64,000 nucleotides of DNA from Acephala macrosclerotiorum. Taxonomy: Eukaryota > Ascomycota > Leotiomycetes > Helotiales > Mollisiaceae. A program made the translations under genes and the position numbers. Location of the stretch: positions 186,001 to 250,000 of the forward strand of contig MU119244.1 of NCBI GenBank assembly GCA_014904845.1, given 5' to 3'. Shown here piece after piece: positions 45,005-56,000 of this stretch (positions are counted from its first letter, which is position 1; each line of letters begins with the position of its first letter). A model generated the notes under the pieces. That model was given only the letters and a program-made list of their open reading frames with translations. It did not search any database and was not told the DNA's origin.

Positions 45005-45798
45005 TTAGCTGCGCTCAACATGAATGTAGGTGGAGAATGTTACTGCTCTAGCTTATGCAGAGACTCGCTGATGCGAGCGGGTTGCGAAGCCATTTTCAAT
45101 GATTGTCGGAAGGTCGCAATGGAATCGCAAGGCCATAAAAGACGCAGGAAATTAGCGTAAAGAGTCCGCATGGTTAATTCACTTTGAAAAATCGTGCGTT
45201 ACCATAATTGAAAGTGATCAGCTTTGAGGAGTTGTAAATCCGACAAGGCTATTTTATGCTGTTGTTGAGGACAATGGTAAGCGACCTTCGTAGCTCAAAA
45301 GGGGGTGACACTAGAGTACTTCTATGAGGATTTAAAAAAGGACCGCAAAGTCGACCTCGCCTCTATTACAAGAATGTCCAGGTGAGATATCTCAAGTAGC
45401 AACTTTTGAAAGTCCCTATACATCTAGAACATTGGCGGCTAGCCAAAGGGAGACTGTAACTCACGAGGGTATGTTTCTCTTTTCTTTCAAGTACCTAATG
45501 TTGCCAAGGAAGCCATTTGATACTGCAGTCACTCGACGGCTTGGTCACTAGCCAAAAAAACCCCAATCTCTTCAGCATGAGCACCACAGTTGAGGACTTT
45601 GATCACTCCAAATCAAAACTTTCCAACAAACTCGAAGGACCCTCAGACAATACATGGAACAAATTTTGTACCTGTGGTGAATAAACAGGCACCTGGACAG
45701 ACTGCTGAACATGGCGAGTACTCATCGACTTTTCGTTAAGTGGTCCTCTCTCCAATTTCCAAATTCTCACATTTCGAAGCGCGAGCTTCAGCACCTAT
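45005..45798. other. Spacer between copy C and the mitochondrial carrier gene
   Basis: A 794-bp stretch with no recognisable coding sequence. It marks the border between the decayed nest and the second conserved block. Confidence 0.4.
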
Positions 45799-46911
45799 CT
45801 ATTCCTCCCAACGAGGCAAGTAGTACTTCACATTCTCATACACCAAGAATGTCACCCAAGTAGCCGGCAACACCCTCACAACGTTCGTTCCCAGCCCCCT
45901 ATAAAAGCCCCTCCACCCCTCTTCTCTCCAAATCTTTGCCGCTACTCCTCTAATACCCCTCCCAAACCTCTCTTCGGAATGATAAGTCTGCAGCCTACTT
46001 CTCAGCACCTGATATGGGTATGTGACCGTCCCAGCAACAACCTTTGCAGAGCCACTGATAACCAAGGTCGCCGTATTGCCCAGCTTCTCTTCCTTCTGTC
46101 CCAGTGGTTGATCCTTAGCTAGGTATTTCCGCCAGATATTCTTCAATGGTTCGTAGACGGCAAATTGGACTGCACCGTGACTGTTCCCCAGCAGACTGAT
46201 CCCAGCACCTTTGTAGAAGCCTCCCAAGCCTTCAGTCTTCAGCACCTGCTTTGCTCCGTGCCACATGTTCTCATATGCTCCTTCGCTGCCCTTATCCGAG
46301 CTCAGCATGCGTGTTTTGAGCACCCATATCGGATTCGTAGAGAGGGTGATTACCGTCCCAGATACGCCAGATGCAATGAAATAATCGACCGGCGTAAGGA
46401 TATTTCTGCTCTCTTGCGCAGTAGGAGTATGTCCGGCTCTCGAAGTTCCTCGTTCGTGGAGCAACACAAGCTGCTTCTCAACCAAAGACTTGAAGTAGAA
46501 GAACAGCGCCCAACTACTAGCATTCCCCACCAAATTCGGCGTCAACCCTCGATACAAGCTCTGTATAGGACGATCATTCGCTATCAAGGATCTGAGGATA
46601 CCGAAGCCATTTCCGAGCGTCGCTGCTTCTCTTTGTACTGCCAGAGGTTAGAGAGAACAAAGCTAGGGCTTGTGACGAGAGCTACTTTGCAGACGAGTCT
46701 TGATGACATCTAAGGGATGGACGGCGAGCGTGGAGATCGTGCCAGCTGATAGGCCGGCGATAGTCTCGACCAGCGCGGGGGAGATGCGCGCATGGTTTTC
46801 GTTCATAAGGGAGGCTGTGGATTTATCATGTTGTGGCGTTGGTGAAGAAGAGAAGCTTGAATTTTGAAGCTCAGAATATTTTGTGAAGCTAGGGGCCGAG
46901 ATGTCCGACAT
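45799..46911 (-). CDS. FLX1: Mitochondrial carrier, FLX1-like (FAD/folate type)
   Basis: A mitochondrial inner-membrane carrier of about 351 residues in two exons, 46686-46911 and 45799-46628. All three repeat signatures are present: HPLDVIKTRLQ, TNPIWVLKTRMLS and YPYQVLRSRLQ. The second and third forms, together with FYKGAGISLLGNSHGAVQF and the C-terminal GLGTNVVRVLPATWVTFLVY, place it in the Flx1/folate-carrier branch, which carries FAD or folate across the inner membrane. The start MSDISAPSFTKYSEL lies on the first in-frame ATG with a family-like short N-terminus; the intron of 57 nt (GTAGCT...AAAGAG) restores RLQKAATLGNGFGILRSLIA. The exact substrate cannot be told from sequence. Confidence 0.9.
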
Positions 46912-47849
46912 CGCAACAATCCTGGAAACAAACTCAAAAGCATCATTGTAGGAGTTCAAAATAGAGAATGTGTAATGTTTGTCAAGTGGTGATTGCACTG
47001 ATTTGTGCTATGGTACAATTATGCTGTTGGTACAGCAGTCCTTCCAGCTCAAGCAGCCGTATGAGGCCATGGTCATCCCAGAAACGCCTTCTATGCTACA
47101 GCATGATATGTTCTTCTTCCGTACATCATTTGCCATTTCTACGCATCCTCTCCTCACAGCCGGTGGAGACTGCGAGATGTTCATATCGTAATGTGGTCGA
47201 AGGATTGAGAATTTATGCGAGAGGAGAGAAGAGTCTTTGGATTCGTTAGCACACCAAACTAAGCAAAAAGCTGTACAGGCCATCGAGTTCGTACCTGATG
47301 AGAGATGGGCGAGGCTCGCTGTAGGTGTATCCTGATCTAATTAGTTCCCAGGAACATGGAGACTTGTGTGAATGTCCATACCAAGGTAGAGAATCAGGGG
47401 AAGGTAGCCACTTCAAGGAGTCAGTAAGAGCTATCGCAGACTGGGAACAGAGTGACATACTAATGGATAGCAACACGAGAGAGGTCAATGACCTTTCCGA
47501 TGCGCTCCTGAGATATAGTCAACAATAGCTCCTTAACTCCAATTGCAGATGCCCGACCTTGGATTCTTCTGAGAGTTGCATTTTGACGGATTTGAATCTG
47601 TGAAGCCAAATACATTAGTGCTTTATCCAATATAAGTGCCTATAAGCCAAGGGGAACTTACGGATTGATTGGGAAGACGTTGCAAGTGCGTGATGTTGAT
47701 CGTCACTATCACTCGAGAAAAAGTTCAGGACGACAATCGCAGATTGACCCTTTGGGAACTAGCGCAGAATTTTTGTAGAAGCTTCACGCGCCTCGCGACC
47801 ACTCCAGCTCCCCACTACACATTCTACAAACCCTCAAAACACGACCAAG
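46912..47849. promoter_or_regulatory. Divergent region FLX1-like / HSH49
   Basis: A 938-bp gap between two start codons facing apart; promoters of both lie here. Short open frames (for example 46968-47249, 47325-47528) have no domain. CAGCAG/CATCAT-poor, even composition; nothing else to report. Confidence 0.4.
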
Positions 47850-49039
47850 ATGTCTGGCGCACGGCATTGGTAAGTTCTTCCTCATTCTATTACTACAAAT
47901 CTAACAATTATTCTAGGGAGCAAGACAAAGAGGCCACGGTCTACATTGGCAACATCGACGAACGAGTAACAGACAGTCTAATTTGGGAGCTCATGCTCCA
48001 AGCTGGTCGCATAGTGAACGTCCATTTACCGAAAGACCGAGTTACGCAAACACATCAAGGATATGGCTTCGTGGAGTTTATTAGTGAGGAGGATGCGGAG
48101 TATGCTGCGCGGATCATGAATCAAGTGCGGTTATATGGGAAGCCGATTCGAGTTAATAAAGTACGATATTCCTCTTTTCGCTCTTACTTCAATTCTACAA
48201 ATATACATTAGAAGGACGAGATATTGACAAAAAACCAGGCCTCAGCAGACAAGCAAAAACCCCTCGAAGTAGGCGCCGAACTCTTCATCGGAAACCTCGA
48301 CCCCATGGTCGACGAAAAAACCCTCTACGACACCTTCTCCCGCTTCGGCACCCTCCAATCACCCCCCAAAATCGCCCGCGACGAATCCGCCCTCTCAAAA
48401 GGCTACGGTTTCGTCTCCTACCAATCATTCGAAGCCTCCGACGACGCAATCGCAAACATGAATGGTCAATATCTCATGAATAAAGATATCAGTGTTCAGT
48501 ATGCTTATAAGAAAGATGGAAAGGGAGAGAGACATGGTGATGAAGCGGAGAGAATGTTGGCGTCTCAGGGGAAGAAACATAATGTCGTACCAGAGGTACA
48601 GCAGATGCCTGCCCAGTTGTTGTTGAATGGGAATGTACCTGCTGCGCCGGCGGCGATGATGGATCCTGGTATGGGTGGGATGGGAATGCCTATGGCGCCG
48701 AGTCCGGGGATGGGAGGGATGGGTGGTCCTCCACAGATGCCGCCTGGGTTTGGTGGGCGACCGGGTGGTTATAATTCTGTTCCTCCGCCGCAGCAGCAGA
48801 GAGCTAATGCTCCGCTTCCTCCTCCACCGTCTGGGTTACCGCAACGACCACCGCCGTCTCAAGCTGGATATGGTGGACCTCAAGACTTCCATCCTCAGGG
48901 TTTTGCTCCACCACCTGGGTTCAATCAGGCTATGCCTCCTGGATTTGGTGGCCCTCCTCCTGGACAGATGCCACCTGGCTTCATGCCTCCTGGATTTGTA
49001 CCGCAGCAACAAGCTCCTCCAGGATATGCTAGGAGGTAG
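47850..49039 (+). CDS. HSH49: Splicing factor 3b subunit 4 (Hsh49/SF3B4)
   Basis: A U2 snRNP SF3b protein of about 363 residues that binds near the branch site during spliceosome assembly. Exons: 47850-47869 (only MSGARHW in part), 47917-48160, 48212-49039. RRM1 has RNP2 VYIGNI and RNP1 [11 protein letters not shown]2 has LFIGNL and KGYGFVSY with the typical [20 protein letters not shown] start. The C-terminal third is a Pro/Gly/Met-rich tail ([25 protein letters not shown]), as in SF3B4. The tiny first exon of 20 nt is supported by phase and by family structure. It is convergent with the cap-binding gene CBC1. Confidence 0.94.
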
Positions 49040-49433
49040 GATAGAAGGCGAGCATAGCAGAAGCCAGAAGTTATCAGAAAAGTACCAAGAAATCAGGGTC
49101 ATCAAAATTAGGATATAGGCGTTGAGGAGTCGGTTAAAGGGTGAGTGTCACGACATGCAGTGCCATGGATCTCACAATAACACTCCACAGCGCACATGAG
49201 ATACCAAAATCAACAATGGAATCAAAAAAGTACCAAAAGCAAGAGAAGTATGGTTGAGCACCAGATCCAAAATGCTTGTCACACATGTAGCGCCATACTG
49301 TACAATACTCCATAATACAAATCGGCGGAGAACTGCTAGCAGTCAACTCACCATGCAATGCATATGCACTTTCCCATCCATCCCTTCCCATAACTTTTCC
49401 TCCTCGCACTCATCTCATAGACCCCCAAACCCG
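49040..49433. other. Tail-to-tail spacer HSH49 / CBC1
   Basis: A 394-bp spacer between two convergent genes, holding both 3' regions. No gene seen. Confidence 0.4.
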
Positions 49434-52073
49434 TCACTCAAATTTTACATCAGCCGTAACCTCCCCACCATCAACAACCATCCCCCCATTCGCCTCACCA
49501 GCCGTACCCTGAGCCTGTGTAAAAGCCTCCATCGCCTTATCAAACTCCGAACACCACGCCTCCTCAACAGCAAACTTCCTCCTAAAAACCCGCAGCCAAC
49601 GCTCACCCCATTGACGGACCATCTTCTCACCATCGCTCTCTCCATCTCCACTCTGTACCATCTGGTCTTTAGATCCACTTGCCCATCCCGTAAGAGAATC
49701 CTCCATCAAAGCGAACAGTTCCTTCATGGAAACTCGCTCTCGATCGGCCGTCTCGCGCATTATCTCCTTCTGTTCAGGGAGAAGTCCTGGGACGGAGCGA
49801 GCACGGACGACTTGACGAACTCGTCCTGTGACTTTACCAATAGTTGCAGAAACCATTTCATAGACGTGAGCATGACCAAGTCTCGTCCCCTCCTTCGCCA
49901 ACGCCCACTCAACCACACTTCCAGGACTAAGGATCGTGTAATTAAGCAGCTTATCCACGATATTAACACCAATTCCCGGTTGATCTTTCCAATAATCCAT
50001 TACCGAGTCAATGATCTGCTTTCTTGCTGCAGGGGAGACGGGACCAAGGGCTAAAAGACGTTCTTTGCAGCGCTCGATGCAGGAGAGGACGTGGGAGAGG
50101 GATTTGGAGCCTATGTAGCAGATTGCGGTCATGTAGGCGTCGGTTGAGAGGACGAGGGGGTCGGGGATGGAGCGGTCGAGGGCTTGGGCGTGGATTCGGT
50201 CGATTACGGGCTGGATGATGTCTTCTGGGGATTTCTTGCGGAGAAGAGCGAGGATTTCTTGGCCTTCTTGGCTGAAGGGGGTATCTGCTTCCGTCAGAAA
50301 GAGCTACGGAGAGTGTTGCGAGTTAACTTACCTGGGTCATTGTACTTGAAATCAGGAGTATCCTTTTCCTTCTCCTCAGTGATGAGCTGTTGATACGGAG
50401 CTGGCAAAGTACCCTTGATTCTCTGAGCAAAGCTCAATCGAATCTCTTTGTCCAAAGCACCTTGAATGAAAGCCTTCTTCGGATCCAGGCTCGGGAGATC
50501 AACATCATCAATCCACTCAGTCCACTTCCATGTGAAGCCGAAGTTGCTCAAATGATGAGCAAACCAATCCATGAATCTGTAGCTGAGCTCAAGATCCATA
50601 GAGTCGACACTTCGGTACAGGTAACGGATGGCTCTTCCAAGACTGGGCGCAATTGCAGCCGGCGCAATCTTGCAAGACTCGGTCAAGACGGAGTGGTAGT
50701 AGACGAGCTTGTGCTCTGGGGTTGGAAGCTGGAAGAGTTGGGAGAATACAGCGTCTACTGCAACATCCTCTGGCTTCCATGTTGATCGATCACCCTCGAT
50801 ATCTCGTAGTCTGTCGAAAGGAGTAGCTCGCTTGACGAATGTACCGGGAGAGAAGTAGCAGTCGATATCGATGAGGAATCGAGCAGTTGCTGTTCGGTTA
50901 TAGTCCAGAATGTTGATGGTGTCAACAATGGCATCACGCAACAAGCAAGATGCGATGTCAGTAGTTGGTGGTACTGTCTCGACATCCTGATTTGCGTACA
51001 CTGAGAAGTACAGCTCCGGGAACAATGGTCTGGGTCCAGCGTTGACAATCTCAGGGATGACGATTGTAGGTAGAGTATGTTTTGGCGAAGGCACTGGAGC
51101 AGTCTCTTGAAGGACCTTCCATGGTCTTGGAAGACAGGCCAGCTCCCATCCATTCGCAGCTTCATTCTGCAATTGCTTCTGAAGCAAGCTGAGAACACCA
51201 TTCGGCGACTCCGGCTCCTCCTTTCCGTTACCGGGATACGGGTCGACCAAGGCTTGTAGAACGTGTGGTTCCGAAGCAATAATATCCGTGTTCTCAATCA
51301 TACTCGCAGCTCTCTCCTGATTATCCGTCGCCGAAGAAGTCATGACATACGGAATCGTAAAGAGCACAATCTTGACCAATTCTGGACCGATCGTCTGTCT
51401 CCCATTAGCATTATCCCACCACACCACAACGCATTCAAAAGCTCACCTCCTCATTATTCTCCGTCTGCAAATCCACCGCTTTAGTCAAAAGATCCTGCAA
51501 CACAATCCAAACCCCCTCACCCTCAAGCACCCCCTGCAATCCCCCCAAAAACTTCATCAACAACTTAACCTCCCTCCACTCTCCCCTCCCAATCGCCCCA
51601 TTACATCTCTCAGCAGTCCTCTTAAGAATCTCCTCAACCATCTCCCCCTTAATCGTATTAACAACCAACACCACCGCTGCCACAAACGGGATCTTAAACG
51701 GTTGCTCTACCACCAACTGAACCACCAAATCATAGAAGCTTTGCTTGACTTCTTCATCTTCGAAATTATCGGTTACCATGCGAGCGATGGATACAACTTC
51801 ATCTTCAACGCGCTTCAAGGGGCTTTCGGCGATGGAGAGGAATTGTTTCCTGACTCGAGAGGAGAGCGGTTCTTCGTATCGACGGCGCTGGGGTCGGCGG
51901 TCGTAGTCATCTTCATCTTTTGTGGAAAGAAAAGCTGTCAGCCTCGTTGCTCATAATCTACCAGATTGCCGGCTCGAGCTGGAACAGGGAAGGGTATTAC
52001 CTCTGTATCTCCTCTTGCGATTGTTGTTGTATCCTCCGCGACCACCGCGAGGGCGTTGATCGTAGTCTGCCAT
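49434..52073 (-). CDS. CBC1: Nuclear cap-binding protein, large subunit (CBP80)
   Basis: Large subunit of the nuclear cap-binding complex, which holds the m7G cap with CBP20 and links capping to splicing, export and the pioneer round of translation. Exons: 52001-52073, 51447-51916, 50332-51394, 49434-50287; about 819 residues. The N-terminus is RG-rich (RPRGGRGGYNNNRKRRY). The MIF4G-type helical core follows (ESPLKRVEDEVVSIARMVTD; KIPFVAAVVLVVNTIKGEMV; GEWREVKLLMKFLGGLQ). Later matches are FDRLRDIEGDRSTWKPEDVA, YRFMDWFAHHLSNFGFTWKW and PFSQEGQEILALLRKKSPED. The end (WGERWLRVFRRKFAVEEAW) is also typical. All three introns are GT-AG and in phase. Confidence 0.94.
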
Positions 52074-53429
52074 TGTGATTCAATGGTTTGGTGGGAGGCT
52101 TGCGAAGGTTGAAGTTGTTGATGTTGATGCTCACGAAAATAAATACGGAGTCGGGCGCATCATTCGCGACACCTGGCGCTAGCTCGGGATATCAATTAAA
52201 AGCGGCATGCAGAGTTTCAAGAGCTGGCGCTGAAAGTTATACAATGTCCCTTAACATGAGGTGCACCGGGTACTTTGTAATGAAGTTTGAGAACATTTGA
52301 CAAGGATGTAAAATTTCATCAAACAGACAAGTAAAAGACTTGATTTGAAGAACAGCTTCTAATGTTCCTGGCTGCTTGGGACTTTGTCGTGCCGCCTTTA
52401 TACGACATCGGGAGGCTAGGTGCGGGTTTTGGCTGAGAGCTTTTGATTAGTCAGCAATGGAACTTCACATGCAACAACTTCGAAGTTTGCTGCATTCTGG
52501 ACTATTTTGGGAGCTTGATGTCAGTCAGATATTACAGGTCGATCTTATGAATTTCATGATTGTGGGGAATGTAGGTCATAGGTGTTTTAAGAAGGCTCCG
52601 AACGAGGCTATCTCTGGGAGTACCCGTCGAGCTAATTTGTACATCAAACCATATCACAGAGGCCAAAAAAAATTAAGAGGGGAATGTCAATTTGAGTCTC
52701 AATCCCGAGTATGGAAATCTTTGTTGATCTCTGCCAGCCAAACCCCTTTTGATAGCCACTATTGGGCACAGTTGTGTTGTGACCAAGGTAAAAGGAAAAC
52801 GAATCTTTTGACCACGCCAACCCAGGCGATAGACACCCCATCGCGGAATATTAACCCATTCCATGCAATCATTGAACACAAGCGTGCCATCGAATGCCGA
52901 GTACGCCTGAATCTTTGGGATGTAGAGAAAAAGGAAGTCCAGCCACCCATCCATCTGTTCGCTATCGAAAGGGGCGCCGAATAGTGGGACACAAGAAGAA
53001 TAGAAAGCAAAGGCCAGTCCCGGCATGCAGAAAAAAGTCTAAAATCGGTTTGTTGAATGGGAAAAGGTTCATCAAAACCATGATCCGTGGCCAGTCGATC
53101 AACTCTTGTCCACAGGGAAGTTCGCCGCGGGTGGCCAGAAAATGCCGCTGCCGAACAGGGGGCTCTTGTTCAACGAAAATTCCATCTCGCGGGTATTCTT
53201 CCAAACCAATAACGCATAACCATCATGATCCCATAATCTCGCTATATTTCTGTCCGTACTTCCACAATTAATCCCGGCCGTAGCAGTTGGAAACAACTCT
53301 TACGGGATCATGTAATATGCTGGGGCGGATGTCGGATGCGAGACGCTCAGAAACATTTCCCACTCCTCATAGAGCTATTTCCGAACGACAGGAAAGCATT
53401 TCTTCGTGAATCTTCTGCGAGAAGAACTC
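52074..53429. other. Spacer CBC1 / GSK-3
   Basis: This 1.36-kb stretch holds the CBC1 promoter and the GSK-3 3' region. Several overlapping open frames at 52.4-53.3 kb (up to 175 codons) show no domain and occur on both strands at the same place, so I do not call a gene. Confidence 0.4.
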
Positions 53430-54871
53430 TCAATCAAGCCTCGCCATCATCTCATCCTTTGCCATGGGCGTGAAATTGTCAATATCCAGACCTTGAGCCG
53501 CCAAAGTACCCCTAACATGTTGCGGGACCAGCCGATGGTTGAGTTGTGGGGCTATCGAGAGTTCTGAAAGAATTAGCAGAGTCTCTACCACTGTGAGTCA
53601 AGAAACATACCATGACGGGTGAAATTGAAGAGGGTTGGCATATCCTTGACCGGGCCACCAGGATGACGCGAATCGGGGAACCTGGTAGATGGATCTCTAA
53701 GCTCATCAAAGAATGGATGAACCATGGCATCAATGGCTGAAAGTCGCTCAGTTGGGGTATACTCCAAGAGCCGCGAGATGAGCTCGATCGCGTTCGTATC
53801 AGCCTTGCGGAAGACCTTGTTGAAGGGGTGTGGCTTGATCTGCGGGAATTTGTGCTCCATGTAGTTCGGATTCATCGTACGAATTTGGTCGCGCGTAGGG
53901 GTACCCAAAACCTTGATAATCTCGACGAGTTGGTCAATACCTGACTCTCCGGGGAACAAAGGTTGGCCAAGCATCAACTCCGCCATGACACATCCAGTTG
54001 ACCAGACATCTGTGCTCAAGTCAGAAAGTGAGGGGTAGAAAAGTGGGGACTACTCACCAATTTTGGTGGTATAGTTAGTAGCACCGAAAATTAATTCGGG
54101 GGCTCTGTAATATCTAGAGCAGATATATGAGACGTTTGGCTCATTCTCCACCAATATCTTTGCACTACCGAAGTCACAAAGCTTCAAGACACCAGTGCTT
54201 GGATCCAGCAACAAGTTTTGAGGTTTGATGTCGCGATGGCAAATTCCTTGCGAGTGAATGTACGCCAAGGCACGGAAGAGTTGGTAGATATAGAGCTTAA
54301 CTTCGAGGATTGGCATGGTCGTCTTCATCTTGTTGAAATATCTCGAGGCACGGTAAACAGTCTCTGGGACATACTCTTGTACAAGATTGAGGTAGACTTC
54401 ATCCTTCTGCCGCAGCATTGTCAGCAAGTATTGAGACATTAAAGGTGAAGGGGGACGTACTCGTTCACCGTTGGAGTAGTAGAAGGCCTTTAGTTCAACG
54501 ATGTTGGGATGACGAACAATGCGCATGATCTGCAGCTCACGGTTCTATTTACCATATGTCAGCGACGCTCGATCTATCAATCCCAATCTATTGCGCACCT
54601 TAAATCGCTTGTCCTGGAGTACGCGCTTGATAGCAGCATCCTCGCCTGAGGGGGAGAGCTTGGTCTGGAAGACGACACCGAACGATCCATTTCCTACGAT
54701 CTTGCATTGTGTGTATTGCATATCTCGAGTTTCGCCTGTAACACCATCCTGAACCTTTTCGCGAATCACCTCTATGAAGAACAATTAGCAACATGTCATG
54801 CGTGAGGGTGATCGAGTCATCCTACCTCCCATCCTCAGACTCGAGAAGGCTGCAGGCCGATTTTGCGACAT
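53430..54871 (-). CDS. GSK3: Glycogen synthase kinase 3 (GSK-3) family Ser/Thr kinase
   Basis: A 394-residue GSK-3 kinase in six exons: 54826-54871, 54599-54771, 54461-54544, 54058-54406, 53611-54009, 53430-53563. Motifs: glycine loop [13 protein letters not shown]-site Lys in [17 protein letters not shown], catalytic loop [19 protein letters not shown], and the GSK-3-specific activation loop [13 protein letters not shown] with its activating Tyr. [20 protein letters not shown] and [16 protein letters not shown] follow. The start [16 protein letters not shown] is on a short first exon. The C-terminal tail ends [16 protein letters not shown]. In fungi GSK-3 acts in growth, stress and development signalling. 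Confidence 0.95.
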
Positions 54872-55626
54872 CCTGGAGTCCAAAACAACTTGGTTATCGC
54901 GACTGCGGAGGGCTAGACGCTAGAAGAATTGAAAGGAGAGCTGGTGTTGTCTTCGTGAAGTCCGTGTTGGGCAATTGAGTGTAGGGTCGATCAATGCCAG
55001 CAAGTCTGCGATCACTGGTGAAGAGCGTAACGTGACGGCGGTCCCACCAAGATTGATTCACTTGTATTTGCTTCTGTAGCGGAAACCTAGCCGAAGTGAA
55101 ACTGAGGCTGAGGGGAGAACCAGTCAGACGATGCGATGCCGAGGGGTTGAGAGAGGCGGTGGAATGTTGACCTGTCAAGGCTGGTACTGGTGCTGGTGCT
55201 GGTGCGCGGTTCGATTCGATGTGTTGGTGTGAGGTTGAATGTGTGGAGGTGTCGTTTGATGAAGTAAAGTCAGAGAGAGTAGTGAGAGGTTTAGGTAAGG
55301 TGCGAGTTCCTTGGCCCGAAAGACTGGCTATGCTCACGCGCTCGATTTTGAGATGAGCAGTTGGGACTAATCACGACTGGGTGACTGGGGGGATTTGCGC
55401 GGGTGCTGCTGGTTGGAGGGGCCTGGTCAGTGGTGGGCGGACCGTTTGGGCTGGTCAGTGGTCTCAACTGTAGGCGTCGACGTAGGAGATGCACTGTCGC
55501 CTAGCACTGAGGTTTGGGGATGCCTGTACGGCGGACTGTAAGCACCGACGGTAATAAAGACCGTGCAGCGTTGCGCAGCTGTGTAGCGTGTGGGTCGAGA
55601 AAGGTGGATACAGTACAGGTATGCTC

Positions 55627-55669
55627 GCTTGCTTGCTTGCTTGCTTGCTTGCTTGTATGCTTGTATGCT
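55627..55669. repeat. GCTT tetranucleotide repeat
   Basis: About seven uninterrupted GCTT units followed by two GTATGCTT-type variants, in the region upstream of GSK-3. Confidence 0.85.
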
Positions 55670-55837
55670 GGGCGCGGTGGTCTTGGGTGTGGTTGGGTTG
55701 GGGTTGATGCTGGGTCTCGCAGATCGAAGGAAGGCGGGCGTGCAGGCGTTGACAGAGGGCTTGGGGGCTTTCTTTGTTCCTGAGCCTGGAGGTGGAATTG
55801 TACGTTACGGTGCGTCGAGGTCGACAAGGCAGTCGGA

Positions 55838-55905
55838 AGTAGGGAAGTAGGGAAGTAAGGAAGTAGGGTGGTAGGGGAGTAGGGGAGTAGAGTAGAAGGA
55901 GTAGG
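55838..55905. repeat. Purine-rich GTAGG(G/A)A minisatellite
   Basis: Repeated units of the form GGAAGTAG and GGGGAGTAG, about eight imperfect copies on the plus strand, a polypurine tract upstream of GSK-3. Confidence 0.75.
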
Positions 55906-56000
55906 TTGAGGTCTAGAGGTTAGAGAGGTGGTAGGAGATTCGGTGGAGGAGGAGCTGTGGGTATTTTGGTCATTCACGCCCACTGCACGCGATGGGTCCT

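Larger units (their letters stand above)
54872..56000. promoter_or_regulatory. Upstream region of GSK-3, rich in simple repeats
   Basis: The likely promoter and leader of GSK-3. On the minus strand it is strongly Pro/Ser/Thr-coding by composition (CCT/ACC/TCA runs) but has several frames open at once, so I read it as low-complexity leader rather than protein. It contains the GCTT and GTAGG repeats listed separately. Confidence 0.4.

Noticed and set aside
52457..53271. Overlapping frames of 117-175 codons between CBC1 and GSK-3
   Set aside because: Both strands are open at the same place and no motif is present.
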